Origin: Stromatinia cepivora
Lineage: Eukaryota; Ascomycota; Leotiomycetes; Helotiales; Sclerotiniaceae
Assembly (NCBI GenBank): GCA_014898415.1
Contig: RCTD01000001.1
Span: forward strand, 744,001-808,000
Direction: 5' to 3'
Length of the DNA stretch: 64,000 nucleotides
Shown: positions 33,181-46,000 of the stretch, in pieces
Layout: each line of letters begins with the position of its first letter
Position numbering within the stretch: position 1 is the first letter of the stretch
Program-made: the position numbers and the translations under genes
The notes under the pieces: generated by a model
What the model was told of the DNA's origin: nothing
Database searches by the model: none
What the model saw: only the letters and a program-made list of their open reading frames with translations

Positions 33181-34766
33181 TTTGTATTATTAATTTTATA
33201 TAAAACATATTATTTCTATTAGTATACTTTTCTCGATAGAATTTTATTAATAGATTTCTTGTACAAGATTGACAGCGAAACGAAAATGTGTAATATATAT
33301 CCTAATTCGAAATATTTTGATTTTTTGTATAACGATTTCAGAATTGGATCTTTTTTTAATTCGCTTTACTAATATATTTTCAATTATTTTTTCAAAATAA
33401 ACTAAACTCCTTTTATATTATTTCAATTACATTACTTTCATTATAATCAACAAATCAAAACAAAGATCTGAAAGATTAAATAGACGAAAAATGATATTAT
33501 TAAATAAAGTATATAAGATATCAAAATTTTATGAAATCGATATCATTTTGATCTTATATATTTACAAAACTAACCAATATATCATTTATAATTCTATTGA
33601 TCTCCAATCATAATTATCTTTTAATAAAAAAATCATAAATTATTAATTATTTGAAAAGATTATTATTATTATATTAATAAAATAACAACGATTATCTTAT
33701 CCATTTCCAATAAATTTATTTTCGAAGGATATAAAAACTGAATATAAAAAACCATCAATTCGTATTTCGAATATAATAAAGAATTTAATTACAATTACTT
33801 GATATTATTGCAATAGATTTGTTCAATGATTGTCTTATTATTATAAAAATAGAATTAAAAAAATCAAAATATTCTTCATTTTGATATAATTGAAAATTTG
33901 AAATAAAATCCGATTAAAGATTTTCATAATTAATTAAAATTGAAATGTAGAAATTATAGGTTTTCATAATCTTATAATGATTGATAATATAATAATAATA
34001 ATTAAGTTATTTTAATAAATAGAAAAATATTTATTACAATAAGAAATCTTATTTCGATAGGATTCCTTAATTATATATTTTTCGATAAAATTCAATATTT
34101 ATATTTATTGAAGGTAAGGAAATTTTATATAATAAAATAAGCAAATATATTATATAAATTTGCTATACTTTTGTTTATAATTCAAATTTATATAAATAAA
34201 TAAATTGTTATTTTGTGATATAATATTATATCTTTAAATAAAATTGATAATTGATCAAATTATATTAATTTGGGATATATTACTCCTGATATCTTACTAT
34301 CTTAGGAAATTAAGAAGGAAATATTCAAAAAGTTATAGAAAAAATATTGATAATAAATAATTCTATTAAAAAAGAATTTAAAAATATAATAATAATAAAA
34401 TTATAATAAAATCTGTAGCTATCAAATATATAATAATAATATTTATAATTGTATATAATCTTACTAGAAATTCCTATTTCCCAATATTCTTTAAATAAAG
34501 CAAAGAATAACCTATACAAAAGAAGTCCCTTTTTCAGCGATCTTGAATATCTTTATAATTGTTCTATTTTTTTAATCTTTATTTATAATATTTTATTACT
34601 CTTTGATTTTATAGAAATTGGTATTTCAATAATAAGAGATAAATTTCTTTTAAAATTTAATTTGTAATAGATAAGATTTCTATAAAATAAAATATCCTTT
34701 GTATTCTGTTTATCTTCACTATATAAATAGCTAACCAAATTATACTACAATACAACCTCGTCAGCA
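33181..34766. other. AT-saturated DNA, nothing recognised
   Basis: No frame, terminal repeat or RNA could be supported. The right part would include the promoter of the HET-type pseudogene. Confidence 0.4.
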
Positions 34767-37700
34767 ATGTCTATTACAACTGTATATTCTTCTTATACTC
34801 AATTCTTCAATATTCTAATCTTCAAAATCCCGATCTTCAAATCATAATAATTGTATCAATTTGCCGAATTAATAATACAAATTATACTTGTTATAAAATC
34901 ATTTGCAAATCTTCAATATATTTTTTATATATCTTTTGTAATAAAAATCTAATGGTAAAATCGTTTTTTACAAATCTATTAATAACGAAATCCTTATTTA
35001 TATAATATTCTTTTATACTTAGAAAGAAAAAGAGATTATTTATCAAAACTTAAAAAGAAATAAAAATAAAAGTAAGATTGTAAATAAAGTTGGATAGAGG
35101 AAGATATAATTCTATATAAAACAAGTTGTAGTAAATAGATTGGAATACTTTTGGATTGATATTTGTTGTATTGATAAAAAGAATGCAATCGAATTTGGTG
35201 TAATGATTAACTCTATATTTCGGTGGTATCAGAATACTATATATTGTTATATTTACTTTTCGGATATCTCCAAATTCGATAATAGAATGAATGATTAGAA
35301 AGTATAAAAGGAAATTTTAGAAAAAATTATAGATTTATTTGAAACTAAATGTTTCAGGAGTTTATTATATCAAAACTGATTGATTTCTTTAGTTCGGAAG
35401 ATGAGCAATTTGAGAGTAAATTGTTATTTGAATCTGATATATATAAAATTATTGATATTGCAAACAAAACTCTTCGAGATGATATATTATCAAATTTTAG
35501 TATTAAAAAATGAAAATTATAAATAAAGTATTATAATATTATTATTGAAAAAGATGAAGTTTATTATTTAATCAGGATTTTCGATATATTTATAATATCA
35601 AATTACAATGAAAAAAGGAATCAGATATTTAAATAATTGAAGGATAAAATTTATAGAATATATAAAAATCAATTGTTTATATAAATATATTAATTAAAAT
35701 AATAAAACTAACAAATATAAAAATCGATTTTGAGCAATTTGCTATTTAATTTAACCTTATATTATTTTCTAAAACTATATAATTTGTTATTAAAGAAAAA
35801 GAATTATCGAAAATATATAAACTATTTCAAGATTACAATAATCGATCTTATATCATCCTGTATAATCTTAAAAATATAAAAAAAACTCAACTAACAATTA
35901 TATATATTAAATAATATAAAAAGAAATATACAGCGATCTTTTGATTAAACACGAATAACGAAAATTTATTCAAACTAAACTTTCGGGATATTATTCAATA
36001 AATACTGAAATATTATTCTTCTATCAATATATTATCCAATATAGACCAAAATAAAGATCTCAATCAAATTATCAATATAATCAAGGATTGATTTAACTCT
36101 CTACAGAATACAAAATGATTAATAATCTATAATAATTTCGATAATCTTAAAAGATTTAATAATCCCAATAATTCAATAATCGATATATATTAATTCTTCT
36201 TTCAATCTGATTATGATTCGATCATTATTATAATATAGTTATCATAAATTATATAGGGTATATAAATTCATATTCAAAGATTAGATATCAGAGAAGATCT
36301 TCAAATTATATCTAATATGTTAGGATATAAAAGTATTGAAAAAGATATATTAATATAATTAATAATAGAAACAAAGATAATATTAATAAAGCAGATTTTA
36401 ATGCTATAATATTCATTAATGAATTCGACGGTTTACTATTTGCTTTATTTATAGCAGGGGTATATCTTGAATATATAATAACAAGCTTTTCGGATTATCT
36501 TCAGCTTTATAAAATATTATAATTGAAGTTTTAAATAAAAAATCCCTTTTTGGATTTTTATATAGATTGTAAATTATATACAATATAACAGATCATTTTC
36601 GATCGGATTTAATAACAAAATAAAATATCAATAAAACTATTTAAATTATAAATATATTTTGATTGATAGGATTTATAATTTGATCTCCTTCAATATACAA
36701 ACTTTATAGATGATAAATAGATCAAGAAGTTTATAAAGGATGAATTGAATTTTAATAAGATTATTACTTTATTATGTATCTTCGGATTTATTGATTCAAA
36801 TAGATCTCTTTAATAGTAGATCGGGATTAAAGGGTATAGTATATATAATTATATCTATTTATAAATAATATTTGTACTAAATAAGGAATGGGATAAGAGT
36901 CTTATATATCTGGCTTTAATCTATATAGCTTTAAAGATTCCTAATATAAGTGAAAAGTATTGATGACTTTTATAATGGCGGTTCTTTCAATATATAATAT
37001 AATAGGCCTTCTTTATAGAAAATGCTAAGATAGATATAAATGGATTATATTGAGGGTTTTATAATCTAAATAGTTTTTATCAAAATTAAGACAAGTTAGT
37101 AGAGGCAGAGATAATATATCTTCGAATACTGGAAGATAAGGAAAAGGCATTTAGATCAGATTATATATTCATATTCAATACAACCAACAACCCAGACAAC
37201 CTTTATATAAATCAAAGCAAATTAGTGAAGGCAAAGAGGATATATCTTCGAGTATTGGAAGATAAAGAGAAGGTATTTGGATTAGACTATATATCAATAT
37301 TCGAAACAATCAATCATCTAGATAATCTTTATAAAGATTAAGATAAATTAGCAAAAATAAAAATGATGTATCTTTGAATATTGAAAAATAAAAAGAAAGC
37401 ATTTGAATCAGATTATATATCAATACTCGAAACAATCAATAATTTAAACAATTTTTATAGAGATCAAAGCAAATTAGTAAAAGCAAAGATAATGTATCTT
37501 CGAATATTGAAAGATTGTAAGAAGGTATTTGGATTAAATCATATATCAATATTCAATACAATCAATAATCTAAATAACCTTTATATAAACCAAAGCAAAC
37601 TAACAAAAACAGAAATAATGTATCTTCAAACATTGGAAAATTATGAGAAAGCATTTGGATTAGATTATATATCAATATTCGATATAATCAATAATCTAAA

Positions 37701-37920
37701 CAACCTTTATATAAACCAAAGCAAGCTAACAAAGATAGAGATAATGTATCTTCGAGCGTTGGAAGGTTATGAGAATGCTTTTAGTTTTGAATTTGCTTCA
37801 TTTTATTTATTGATATTGAATACTATATCTACTTTTAGAAATCTTTTTTTGCAAATTAATCAGAAAGATATAACAAGGGCAATATATAATCGAACATTAT
37901 CTGAATATATAATCGTCTAA
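34767..37920 (+). pseudogene. HET / NB-ARC / TPR (NLR-like heterokaryon-incompatibility type) gene destroyed by RIP
   Basis: An ATG at 34,767 starts a readable but stop-filled plus-strand series. About 35,140-35,290 is a HET domain core (CCIDKKNAIEFG..INSIFRWYQNT..CYIYFSDIS), including the conserved D-CCIDK and MFRWY-like signature. About 35,860-36,300 is an NB-ARC. Its P-loop now reads NLKNIKKTQL, where the family has Gly residues, and NTNNENLFKLNFRDI, LIIYNNFDNL (Walker B, Asp partly lost) and a SIIII-like strand follow. From 37,060 to 37,800 at least five 42-residue kinesin-light-chain-type TPRs are visible (NNLNNLYINQSKL..IMYL..LE.YEKAFGLD). The last 179 codons (37,381-37,917) are open, ending IIV-stop. 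Such proteins trigger cell death after hyphal fusion of incompatible strains. Missing P-loop glycines and many stops mean no function. Some N-terminal stretches need frame changes. Confidence 0.82.
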
Positions 37921-40715
37921 AAGCTTTCCTCTAAATTGTTTAAATAAGTTGAAGATCGGCTTCAAATATTGTAAGTTGTATTTACTGGATCGAATATAGA
38001 TCGAAATGAATTTATAGAATCTGAAATAACAAATTCGAAGTTTTTGAAACAGAAAATCCACAAATTAGAAAGGTGATTAAATATTAGATAAATTACAAGG
38101 ATTTCTTTTTTATGATTCTGTTATTAACTTATAAGTATTGATATAATTAGAGACAGCAGATTAGATATCTTTTTTAATTTTTAATTCAGAATTGATTATT
38201 ATTATAATAACTCTATATAATCATTCTTTTTCTTACTAATATTGAATAATAAAAGTTTACTAAACTATCAGCTGATTTTGATTGAATTGTTGATCAATAC
38301 TGATAAAGATGAAAAACAATATTGATTTTATTTTTAATAAACAATATAATATCCTTTATATTATACTTTCGTTTATACTCTAATAATATCCTTATAACTT
38401 ATTATTTTATTATAGAACAATAAATCTCTTCGATATTTAGTTCTAAAACCAAAAAGAATGCTGTTTTTGCAATAATAGATAAATCGCTAAAGAATTCTAT
38501 AATAATTTGATAATAGAATCTATAAGAATTATTAAAATAGTAAAAGTAATATAGTATTAATATATTAAACCGTAATGATCTAATAAAGATATTGAAAGTA
38601 GTTCAAACGATAATGATATAGCAAAACAACGATATATTCAATGATAAAAAGCAATACTATTCAAGATATATAATAAAGATATAACGACAACAAATATAAT
38701 AATAGTAAGTAATAATTATTATAAAATATAATAAAAGAATCATTATAGAATAAGTATAATAATAACATTAAAGATTTATATAACTCATTATATCAGAAAC
38801 TGATATAGATTAATATTAATTTTACTTTATAACAACAAATCTCGAAAATAGTATAAATTTATTTTAATTAAGAATTAATTCTATTAATTCTATTAAAATA
38901 TTGTATAGCAGTCTTTCGATAAACTGCTTTGAGTAAAGCAAACATTATTATATTATAAGATTGAAGCTTGTAAGAAGTACAAAAGGGAAGATGATATAAA
39001 AGAATATTATTCTCGAAACAGAACTCAGAATTAGAATATATATATTGCTATTTAGAGGTAGGGAATATGATTCAATTGCTTCGATGGGAATTCGCTGGCC
39101 AAATAATTATAAGGTTTAAATACCTATCATTATCATTAATATATTTGATTGCAATTACAATGATGCATTTAATTCGAATATCTCTATAATCTTGTACATT
39201 ATATTTACTTACAAAGACTTTGACAAAGCTTAATATAAATAATACTATTTTAATTTCGTTTATATTATATACATTTTCGATTAGAATAACCGGATCTTGT
39301 AATATATATTTTATTATTTCAAATCAATATGTGATCTTTTTATTAGTGTTTTTCTTGTAACGATTCCAATCCAATATCTTAATTTTTTGTATTATGAATT
39401 CTAGATAATATTTTTTTAAAGCTTTTATTCAATTCCGATTAAAAAGCTTGAAAGATTTATTGATAATAGATTAATAATGAATAACTCTAAAAGTTATAAA
39501 AAAATAAACTTCATTTGTATCAATTATTCAAAATCAGATATTTGTAATAAATATTTAATAATAATGTTTTTTTTATATAGTTTGAAATACTATTAACCTT
39601 ACATTTTCTTTTTTATGGAAAAATTTTTGCAAATACAATAATAGAATATAAAATAAAGGATATTATTATGATCTCCAAAAATACAATATAATCTAAATAT
39701 ATTAGAAGATATACCTTATACTAAAACTTAATTGACTCTATCCATATTATCCTATTGTTATAATAATAATATAGAAAGAAACAAGAAACAGCATCCAAAT
39801 ATTAGAGTATTATCATTTGTTAATAGAATGTTCATGTAATTTATATTTATATTATATATATTTATATTATATATTATATATATATTATAACTTAAGATTA
39901 TCTCCTTATATCAAAATAACTCCTGGATTACATTATTTTCCTTATTAAATATCTTCAAAATTTAAAAGCTATATTCTTTAGATATAAAACTTTTTCCCAA
40001 ATATTCTGAATTTTAATTTTTTTTAATAATTGTAATCAAATAGAAAAGAATAATTAAAGCAATGATCGATAATATTATTAAAACGATCAATAGTATAACC
40101 AATTACAATCTTTTTCTTATTATTAAATAATTTCCTTAAAAATAAATAATTATAGAAAATGATATATTAATAATAATTTTATAAATTTATCAAAAAAAGA
40201 TTTATAATTTCAAAACTATAAATTTATCTTATAATAAAATGCATTTCATTATATTAGAATAACCATTAATATTGGAGTAGATTATATAATCTATATATTA
40301 TATAAAATTAATATAAATAGATAAGCAAATATATTATAATAAACAAATTATTGATTCAGTTATTAATCAATTATTTAGAATATATTTTGTATTATATAGA
40401 ACAAATTTATTTTATAAGATATATTATTCTAATATAGAATTTTGATAAAAATAAACTTTTTATAACTTTAAGGATCCTAAGATTCTGAAAGTTCTAAAGA
40501 ATTTATTCTAAATATAAATTTGTTTTGAATAAAAAATTCTGATTTGAATTTTCATTTAGAATAAATAATCTAGGCCTTTAGAATATCTCAGGGTCATTTA
40601 GATTATAAAAATGGTATTGCTGTAGAACATCGTTTATAGGACAGGATATATAGAATACATTTCCTATGGCCGTATATATCCCAGATGATTATATAACCCA
40701 GATAGTTTGTCCTAA
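37921..40715. other. AT-saturated DNA, no feature recognised
   Basis: RIP-like throughout. A short inverted repeat GCAGT..ACTGC lies near 38,910-38,930, and there is a normal-composition patch at about 39,040-39,110. No coding frame over 80 codons and no terminal repeats were found. Possibly old transposon remains. Confidence 0.4.
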
Positions 40716-40942
40716 ACACCCTTTCATCCTAGAACAAATATCCTAGAACAAATCCAATCCTAGGACAAATCCAATCCTGGGATAAATATCCTAGGATAAA
40801 TCCAATCCTAGAACAAATATCCTAGGACAAATCCAATTCTAGGACAAATATCCTAGAACAAATCCAATCTTAGGATAAATATCCTAGGACAAATCCAATC
40901 CTGGGACAAATCCAATCCTAGGATAAATATCCTAGGATTATT
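40716..40942. repeat. Minisatellite built from CCTAGGACAAATCCAAT and CCTAGGACAAATAT units
   Basis: A 17-bp and a 14-bp unit alternate irregularly, about a dozen copies in total, giving a common 31-bp period. Variants such as CTAGAACAAAT, CTAGGATAAAT and CTGGGACAAAT are single transitions. It follows a less AT-rich stretch at 40,590-40,715. Confidence 0.85.
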
Positions 40943-41849
40943 GTATTAACATAGTTATCACATTAGGACTACTTCAGTTATAGGATCAATATCCTATCTA
41001 ATCTTGTATTACAGAACAATATTCCTAAAGTACAAAGTACTCTAGATTCCCCAAATTCTCTATAATATAATTAGTTAGTCTAATTATTATTGTATAGTAA
41101 TCTATATAAATATCATATAATAGAATGCTAATAGTTAAAGAAATGTTTGATTGACTAAAGCATCTCTCTGATTGGAATTTTCAATGGGGTACAGGAGATT
41201 ATCAATCATATAAAACTTACTTAACTTTCAAATCCATAAAATGAGATATCTCATTTCAATTATAAATTATGAAAATATATGGAGATATATGAAATACGAT
41301 GATTAAAAGGTATACTATATTAAATACTTTCTATTTTGTTTTTACAAATTTAGATTATTCAAAATAAGAATAATTTCTTTAATAGATTTATCTGGCCTTT
41401 TTGTTTTTAATATCGAAGGAAGTCGGAAATAAGCAATGATAAGAGAATTCATTATAAGAATAGGATCTTTTCAAATGTATCTAATCTTTTTTAGATTTTG
41501 TATTATATGAACAAATTAGGCATTATTCAAAATAGACATTATTAAAATAAATATTATCCAAAACAAAACCGATGCTTATTTAATCTTCACTTTCAAATTG
41601 ATCAATAGAAATCAAATATCTATCTATATATTATACCGGCTACAAAGCTATCTTTGATCAATTCAAAGCTAATAAGAATCGTATCGCTTCTCCTAAGCTA
41701 TAATTCCTGAATAAGAATCCTTATCCTATTATATCCTCATCATCCGAATTCATTATTATTATATTACTCTATCTTTTCTCCATCTTTTATATTTGAATCA
41801 TACTTTTCTTAACAACAGTATATCAGCTTTATTTTACCCCGTAAATATA
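40943..41849. other. AT-rich spacer with a possible upstream part of the LINE
   Basis: 41,580-41,850 shows partial plus-strand coding flavour leading into the RNase H frame. The rest has no recognised content. Confidence 0.35.
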
Positions 41850-42690
41850 AAACTTTCTATATTATAGTAAATCAATTGATATACAATGAAAAGCTACTCG
41901 GAATCATTAAGGTAATCGAATATACCAATTCTATAACCCAAACAGGTGATAAATTCAAAATCTATTCAGATAATCAAACTAGGCTTTATCGATTGAAAAT
42001 ACCATTCGACGCCTTCGGTCAAGCTTGCCAGATCAGAGTAATCAAAGCAGGAAAATCTCTTATACAAAAGGGAGCCGACATCTCCCTCAATTGAGTTCCT
42101 AAGCATACCTCAGTAAAAGGAAATGAACTAATTGATACCCTTATAAAAGGAATTACAAAATTAAAATCAACATCAAATGAAACCAGTTTTGCTTCTTTAA
42201 GAATAGATATCAAAAGAGCAAATACAAAAGATTGAATGACCCTTCTCAATTCATCAAATTCAACCTATTCAAATTTATACCCTTGGAAAATCAACTCCAA
42301 AATCGGAATCCCAGAAAATACTTAAAGGAACTATATCAATACTTTATTTCAACTCAAAATTGATCATAAATATTTCAAATCCTATCTAAAACGATTCGGA
42401 ATCTCATTAAATAATGATTGTAAATATAAAAAAAGATAATCATTTAATCATCTTCTACTCAATTACCTTATATACAAATCAATAAAAAAAATTCTTAAAA
42501 AGGATAACCTCATTACTCGATTCACTATAAAATATCTATTCTATACCAAAACAAAGATTATCAAAACCCTCGAATTCATTAAGATAACAAAAATAATCAC
42601 CAAATCGTAACATCTTACTAGAATACAAAATAATATAGAATAGAAAGATAAAGAAGAAAAAGATGAACCAAAAGAAGATAATTAATTTGA
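41850..42690 (+). pseudogene. 3' end of a LINE (Tad/I-like) ORF2: RNase H and zinc-knuckle tail
   Basis: The open frame 41,876-42,094 reads LIYNEKLLGIIKVIEYTNSI..GDKFKIYSDNQTRLYRL and then ADISLN-VPKHTSVKGNELIDTL after one TGA (former TGG). This is the RNase H fold with YNEKL, SDNQ and the H-x-x-V-KGNE-x-D block. It is the type found behind reverse transcriptase in fungal non-LTR elements. Downstream to about 42,690 a cysteine-poor remnant of the usual C-x-C tail reads CKYKKR..FNHLLLNYLIYK. Reverse transcriptase was not found upstream, so this is a 5'-truncated, mildly RIP-mutated copy. Confidence 0.82.
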
Positions 42691-42785
42691 TCGATTTGAT
42701 CGATTTAATCAATTCATTTGATTAATTTGATCGATTTAATCAATTTAATCAATTTAATCAATTCATTTGATCAATTTGATCAATT
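42683..42785. repeat. TTGATCGATTTAATCAATT-type simple repeat behind the LINE
   Basis: Irregular tandem copies of GATCGATTT and AATCAATTT in a 100-bp stretch directly after the LINE coding remnant. It resembles 16,845-17,150 in the Gypsy element. Confidence 0.7.
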
Positions 42786-43389
42786 ACCCCTTTATATAGG
42801 GTAAATCGTTCCAATTTCGAATTATATTATATTTCATTTATTATTTTCCTTATTATATACAAAAAGTATTTGTAAAACAGGCCTTATTCCTTAGAATTAG
42901 TTTTTACTTTACCCCATCCAGATATTAAGAGATTGAGGCTATTTTTATTTTTTCAACCTTATATTAGCCATAATTTATTATAATCAATATTCCCTTAATT
43001 ATTATTTGTTAATTATCTATATAATTTCTAATCGTTTTAAATAATCTTAGATTCAATATAGATATTAATTTAATCAATCTAGATGTTTGATATAGATATA
43101 AATTTTCTGATTTGATAAAAGATGTTTAAAAGAAAATATAAAGAATTTTTTTGTATTTATTAAAAACTAAGAATTGTATATGTATATAACCATTAAACAA
43201 ATATAATGAAAAAGCAAATAGAATCATAATATTGGAAAAAGAAAATTATAATAAACAGATTATAAATTATAAACATTTAAATTATATAAAATAATATAAT
43301 CATATTAAAAGAATTAATTATATATTTGCAATGAAAGCCTTGATCAAATTATATTTCCAATGAATTTTTGATCCTTTTCAAATTGTTAT
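42786..43389. other. AT-rich spacer
   Basis: No feature recognised. Confidence 0.4.
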
Positions 43390-46000
43390 ATCAATCCTTA
43401 ATATTTTATTCGATAGTATTAAAATCGAAAACTGATATTATATATAATTTGTATATGATTTTTAAAATATTATAAGTATTTAAGAATAAGCTCTTTCGAT
43501 TAACAAACAAAATGAATATAAGATATTCTTTGGAATTTTGGAATTTTTTTCAAATGCTTATCTATATAGTTTATTATTTTATATAAAATAATATAAATAT
43601 ATATTCGATACTTATAAATATTTCGATTATCTTTGATATATATAATGTATTGGGTCTTTTTACAAAGAAAAGAAAAGGGATCTTTGTACAAAAACTGTTT
43701 TTCAGAAAACTCTGAAGATTCTTTATTTAAATGGTTGCTATATTGAATTTCTTGTTTTTATTGATAGAAGAATACTATTATTAAATCAATAATACAGATC
43801 CGGTAATTGATGATATCGTTTGGGCTTATATCTTTCGGGGGGTTATAGAGCACTTTTTGAAGTCGAGTTCGTTTTGGAAGTTGATGATAAATAACAGGTT
43901 CAATATATTTGTTTATAGGGATCTTTTTGAGTTGCCTTTTTAATTCTTTATTATAGATATAATCGAAATCATTTTGCTAGAATTCTATCTTGATTGTTCG
44001 ATTATATTGTTTTTATAAAGAATCAATTTGTTAATAAAATTGTTTATATTCTTTATAGATTTTAGATAAAGTTTGATTGTAAGATCTATATTGCTTTTTG
44101 TATTTTTCATATTCTTTTTTAAATTCTATTATTTTTGGATCCAAAGGAAGGGTTTTCAAAATCTTTTCGGGTATATTGATTAGGGTATGTGGATTATATA
44201 TAAGATTTATATATATAAAGGTATGAAGAAATCCGATATTCGTTAATTAATTTAATATTGCATTTTGAACAATAAACCGGATCCTTTTGTTGATATAGGA
44301 TCTGTAAAAGATTTTTATTTAAAGGTTATATTTCATCATTTAGTTATATATAACAGTTGTAATTGTTTTTAAAAGATATCAATAAGAATATAAAGTATTT
44401 ATAGAAATCTTTTATTATTTATAGTATTTTCAATATTTTGATAGAAATAATAGCTAATTAACTTCTATACAAATCTGACAGCCCAATCAAAATGGTTAAA
44501 ATAATAGACAAAAATCGAATAACAAAAGACTTTATATTCTGATATTAATAAATTATTAAATATTCATATCATTTACCGAAAGATCAATATTTTGAGTTTT
44601 TTTGGTTTTCAATATATTAGAATTGTTTTTGTAGGATCTTATAGATTGTTTGTAAAAAATAATTCGATATAAGTAAATCTGTTTATTTTGATTATATTAT
44701 CCTTGATGATAATGATTAAGATATAATTAATAAAATAAAGAATTAATAAAGCTTTTTTGTAAAAAAAAAGATAATTTTATAAATATTATATTAATAAGAT
44801 CAAAATATATCAAATCAAGAATATATAATTTGGGTTTTCTATTAGTTCTTTTATAATGAACAAAAGTGATCTTTATTTCAAGGAGATTATGTTCTTTAAA
44901 GGTAGAATTTTGGATAATTTAAAGATGGATATTTTTATAATAAAAAGCTTTATATTTTTATATAAGAATATCTTTATTATTATAATTAAAGATCTTTGAA
45001 TCAATTTAAGATTCTGAATTCTTTTATATAGGATTATCATTTTTTGTTTTATTTAAATCTTTATATTTATTATTCTGATTGTTATCTTTATATATTTGAT
45101 TACAATTAATAACAATTTTCCTTTTGATTATATCAACTAATTCGGCAGATCGATAATCGATATAGATAAAAAAGAGTATAATTGTTACAAATATCAAACA
45201 CTGATCTTCGATTGGAAAAATAGATATATCCCAAACCTAATGATAAATAAGGAAGAGAATAAGATCATTTATTCTTAATATTGACTTTACTATTTTTTCT
45301 TGTTTTAAAATAAATTCTTTAATTAAGATAATATCGAGATACTATAATTATATAATTAATAATCTATCTCAGAAAATAACAACAAAATATATTATTATAT
45401 CTTTAAAACTTCTTTCGTATTATTTATATTTATATATTATCCATTGATTCAATTATAAAGCTGTTAAATTGAAGCAGGTATTAATATACAAAACTAAATA
45501 TATATATTCTATAATTTTCATAGATATATCAAAGAAATATTATAATAATCTCTTTATTACATTTTTGAATAGCTATTTATCAGTATTATTCGTTTCTGAA
45601 TTCGCAGAATCTGATATTATATATTAGCTTCGTAAAATGAAACTCAAAATAGATAATTGTTTTCTTATTTTTTCTATTTGTAGTATATATCAGTAATATT
45701 TTTCTTTATAGTATTTATATCTTTTGATATTAAAGGATTATCTTTATTCAGTTTTTGAATATTGATTTCGTAATCCTTTAATATGAATTTAGATTTTTTT
45801 GATCATTATTGAAGATTACTATATTATATAAAGAATTTCTAGAGATTGATATTCTTTAGAATATTATCATAAAGATAATGCTTTTTCGAAATATTCATTA
45901 TAATTAATACTAAAAGATTTGAAAGATAAAAGGAAAAGATAAATTGAAAATAAATTGAATATAAATGAAGGTATATTGCTAATTGAGATGGAAAAGTATT
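43390..46000 (-). pseudogene. DUF3435 tyrosine-recombinase-family gene with C2H2-like tail, RIP-degraded
   Basis: Read on the minus strand. Near 45,140-45,260 the sequence reads LILFLIYHQVWDISIFPIEDQCLIFVTIILF and then IYIDYRSAELVD. This corresponds to the YTGCRPAELVD-type block with the first catalytic Arg of DUF3435 proteins. From 44,180 to 43,850 a helical segment reads INIPEKILKTLPLDPKI, then YNRTIKIEF-QNDF, ELKRQLKKIP and IEPVIYHQLPKRTRL. From 43,691 down the C-terminal finger region reads KDPFSFLCKKTQYIIYIKD..YIDKHLKKIP..ISYIHFVCK, and then LKYL-YFKNHI, where the family has C-x-x-C and H-x(n)-H zinc ligands (several Cys are now Tyr). DUF3435 is the family of Starship 'captain' recombinases. 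Related 'FluG-like' copies are also scattered in genomes, so captain status is open. Many stops; the C-terminal catalytic Tyr region (44,300-44,800) is not readable with certainty. Confidence 0.72.
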
